Below, one piece after another: positions 5,779-7,542 of a stretch of 7,542 bases of DNA. The notes under the pieces are model-generated. The model was not told where the DNA came from. It did not search any database and worked only from the letters and a program-made list of their open reading frames with translations. The position numbers and the translations under genes were made by a program. Source of the stretch: an uncultured Succinivibrio sp. (lineage in GTDB: Bacteria; Pseudomonadota; Gammaproteobacteria; Enterobacterales; Succinivibrionaceae); contig CAAGAC010000010.1 of NCBI GenBank assembly GCA_900767695.1, positions 1 through 7,542 of the forward strand, given 5' to 3'. Position 1 is the stretch's first letter; the number at the start of each line of letters is the position of its first letter.

Positions 5779-6810
5779 TTACTTCGTAAAGTCGATCTCC
5801 ACCTTGAGCATGTCGGCGCCGTTGCGGTCGAACTCGTCGAAGGCCTTGGCGGCATCGTCGAGCGCGTAGGTATTGGTCACCGCCTTGCTGATGTCGACCT
5901 TGCCTGACTTGACGAGATCGATGAGGTTCAGGAAGTCCTGCTTGAGCGCATTGCGCGAGCCGAACACGTTGAGTTCCTTCTTCTGGAGCAGCGTGAAGTT
6001 GAAGTCGAGGTTCTTCTTGCCGACGCCGATGAGCACGACGCGCCCGCCGAAGGCGGCGGCGTCGATTGCGTTCTGGAAGGTTCCCGGCAGGCCGACGGCC
6101 TCGATCGCCACGTCAAAGCCCCTGCCCTTGGTGATCTCGAAGCAGCGGTCGACGAAATCGGCGCCGGTGTTGAGGATCCCGCCGTCGAGGCCGAAGTTCC
6201 TCACGGCGTAGTTGAGCTTCTTCTCGGCAACGTCGGAGATGTAGACCGTCGCGCCCTGGGACTTGGCGGCGACCGCGGCCAGGGTGCCGATGGTGCCGGC
6301 GCCAATGACCAGCACGGTGTCGCCCTTGCTGGCGCGGCCGCGGGTCACCGCGCCGTGGTAGCTGATGCAGAAGGGCTCGATGGCGGCGAGAGTCGAGGGA
6401 TCGAGGCCCTTGCCGTCGTAGATGCGCTCAAACGGCATCACCGCGTACTCGGAGAACACGCCGTCGCGCTGGGCGCCCAGAGTCTCGTTGTGCTCGCAGC
6501 AGTTCACAAGCCCCCTTTGGCAGGAGTAGCAGTGGCCGCAGTTGAAGTACGGGTTGCAGGTGACGATCATGCCCTTCTTGAGGCCGTATTTGGCGCTGTC
6601 GCCGTTGAGCTCGACTATCTCGGCTGAGAACTCGTGCCCTGGGACGCGGGGATAGCTTGCGTAGGCGAAGCTGCCGCGGTAGGTGCCTAAGTCGGAGCCG
6701 CAGATGCCGCCGCGGAGGATCTTGAGCAGGGCCTCGCCCTCCTTGGGGACTGGGATCGGGTTCTCGATGATCCTGACCTTGCGGGGCTCTTCGATGAGTA
6801 TGGTTTTCAT
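5779..6810 (-). CDS. Zinc-dependent medium-chain alcohol/polyol dehydrogenase, LgoD/RspB-like
   Basis: An NAD-type medium-chain dehydrogenase (threonine/sorbitol dehydrogenase-like group) of 343 residues, the family's normal length. Catalytic zinc ligands: Cys37 in GGICGSD, His59-Glu60 in PGHE, Glu145 in IEPF. Structural zinc: Cys91, 94, 97 and 105 (CxxCxxCx7C). Rossmann motif GAGTIG (170-175), with acidic Asp193 at the end of the second strand (YISDVAEKK), which favours NAD over NADP. Residues 284-288 (GSRNA) and the overall pattern resemble E. coli LgoD (L-galactonate oxidoreductase) and RspB, so a sugar acid or polyol is the likely substrate; the exact one cannot be read off. It lies 54 bases downstream of dctM on the same strand, so import and first oxidation are probably co-expressed. 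A terminator pair follows. Start ATG 6808-6810 is supported by AAAAGGA 8 bases upstream. Confidence 0.88.
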   Translation of the reverse strand: MKTILIEEPRKVRIIENPIPVPKEGEALLKILRGGICGSDLGTYRGSFAYASYPRVPGHEFSAEIVELNGDSAKYGLKKGMIVTCNPYFNCGHCYSCQRGLVNCCEHNETLGAQRDGVFSEYAVMPFERIYDGKGLDPSTLAAIEPFCISYHGAVTRGRASKGDTVLVIGAGTIGTLAAVAAKSQGATVYISDVAEKKLNYAVRNFGLDGGILNTGADFVDRCFEITKGRGFDVAIEAVGLPGTFQNAIDAAAFGGRVVLIGVGKKNLDFNFTLLQKKELNVFGSRNALKQDFLNLIDLVKSGKVDISKAVTNTYALDDAAKAFDEFDRNGADMLKVEIDFTK

Positions 6811-6818
6811 TGCAGATA

Positions 6819-6825
6819 TCCTTTT
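6819..6825 (-). promoter_or_regulatory. Ribosome binding site of the zinc dehydrogenase
   Basis: AAAAGGA on the - strand, 8 bases before ATG 6810. The 54-base gap to dctM holds no hairpin or convincing promoter, so the gene is probably read from the upstream transporter operon. Confidence 0.6.
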
Positions 6826-6864
6826 GATTTTGAGTGTTTGTTTAAATAACCACTGGCTTTTCCA

Positions 6865-7542
6865 TCAGTAGATGAGGTTCACCAGTCCCGTGCTGAACAC
6901 CGGAACGAAGGTCAGCGCGAGCAGGCAGATGACGAGCACTGCGTAGAACGGAACTGCCTCCTTGATGAAGGTGCCCATCGGGCACTTGGTGATGGAGCAG
7001 GTCACGAACATCAGCGTTCCCATCGGCGGCGAGAGCGCGCCGATGGCGAAGTTGAAGATCACGACCATGGCAAACTGGATCTCGTCGATGCCGAAGTGCT
7101 TGGCCAGAGGGGCGAGCAGCGGCACCAGGATGATCATCGCGGCGTTGCCCTCGATGAACATGCCGATGATGAGCAGGAAGACGTTCACGCACAGCAGGAA
7201 GATCACCGGGGAGTTCAAGTACTCCACGAAGAGCGAGGTGAGGTACTGCGGGATCTTCTCACGGGTGAGCGCCCATGCAAAGGCCGAGGCCGCCGCGATG
7301 ATGAGCATGATCGCCGACGAGGTGAGCACAGTCTCCTTGAGGCCCTTCAGGACGTCCTTGAGGCGCATCTCCCTGTAGCAGGCGCCCAGGAGCAGCGAGT
7401 AGACGATCGCGACCGAGCCAGCCTCGGTCGGGGTGAACGCGCCGATGCGGATGCCGCCGATGATGATCACGGGCAGGCACAGCGGGAGGAAGGCCCCCTT
7501 GAAGGTCTGGAGCACGCGCTTGGGCGAGGTGTCCACCTTCAC
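6865..7542 (-). CDS. dctM: TRAP transporter large permease subunit DctM, C-terminal part
   Basis: C-terminal 225 residues of the roughly 430-residue 12-span membrane subunit of a tripartite ATP-independent periplasmic transporter, which imports a carboxylate or sugar acid using a sodium gradient. The start lies beyond the right edge. Family motifs are GAFTPTEAG (34-42 of the visible part), GMFIEGNAAMIILVP (127-141), FAIGALSPPMGTLMFV (165-180) and the late PFY (198-200). About six or seven hydrophobic segments are visible (near 20-35, 43-55, 74-92, 113-130, 132-146, 157-180, 198-215). The substrate-binding (DctP) and small membrane (DctQ) genes should lie further right. With the downstream dehydrogenase it forms an uptake-and-oxidation pair. 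Confidence 0.92.
   Translation of the reverse strand: MKVDTSPKRVLQTFKGAFLPLCLPVIIIGGIRIGAFTPTEAGSVAIVYSLLLGACYREMRLKDVLKGLKETVLTSSAIMLIIAAASAFAWALTREKIPQYLTSLFVEYLNSPVIFLLCVNVFLLIIGMFIEGNAAMIILVPLLAPLAKHFGIDEIQFAMVVIFNFAIGALSPPMGTLMFVTCSITKCPMGTFIKEAVPFYAVLVICLLALTFVPVFSTGLVNLIY

Noticed and set aside
6355..6627. 90-codon + frame opposite the zinc dehydrogenase
   Set aside because: It is the antisense shadow of a well-supported gene; its Val/Ala-rich translation shows no motif.
6962..7378. 138-codon + frame opposite dctM
   Set aside because: It is an antisense shadow of the TRAP permease, with no family motif and no ribosome binding site.

Overview
The window comes from a G+C-rich bacterium, most likely a proteobacterium and probably a gammaproteobacterium living anaerobically on sugars or sugar acids. 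The grounds are a clear RlhA-type 23S rRNA hydroxylase close to the E. coli protein, a TRAP-type DctM permease, a LgoD/RspB-like zinc dehydrogenase and dense co-oriented genes. Genes look about 60-65 % G+C by eye. A gut or rumen Succinivibrionaceae-like host is only a guess.

Left part, + strand. Bases 1-803 hold the 3' end of a P1B-type (heavy-metal) ATPase relative that has lost the signature residues of the catalytic P domain and of the metal site, yet keeps an intact frame. A 199-base gap follows, with a good extended -10 promoter at 884-912. This promoter appears to drive a tight three-gene operon: a low-molecular-weight protein tyrosine phosphatase (TTG start at 1003), a compact GH36 alpha-galactosidase (1461-3158) and RlhA (3155-4996). 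Both junctions are 4-base overlaps (GTGA and ATGA), so translational coupling is likely. The grouping of signalling, sugar hydrolysis and ribosome modification is odd.

Middle. Bases 4997-5778 lie between convergent transcription units. They contain weak hairpins just after rlhA and then a sharply AT-rich island (5101-5460, about 22 % G+C by hand count). The island contains a 32-codon ORF for a single-span membrane miniprotein (5202-5300), followed by a 10-bp hairpin. Next is an unexplained block of ordinary composition (5470-5690), open on both strands but with no recognisable gene. A strong bidirectional terminator (5696-5728) and a second hairpin (5740-5763) close the region.

Right part, - strand. 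An NAD-type zinc-dependent medium-chain dehydrogenase (5779-6810) lies 54 bases downstream of the 3' part of a TRAP large permease gene, dctM (6865-7542, continuing off the right edge). Together they look like the end of an uptake-and-oxidation operon for a sugar acid or polyol.

The items I find most worth following are the degenerate P-type ATPase and the AT-rich island with its putative membrane miniprotein. I see no CRISPR array, tRNA, rRNA, complete insertion sequence or obvious defence system.
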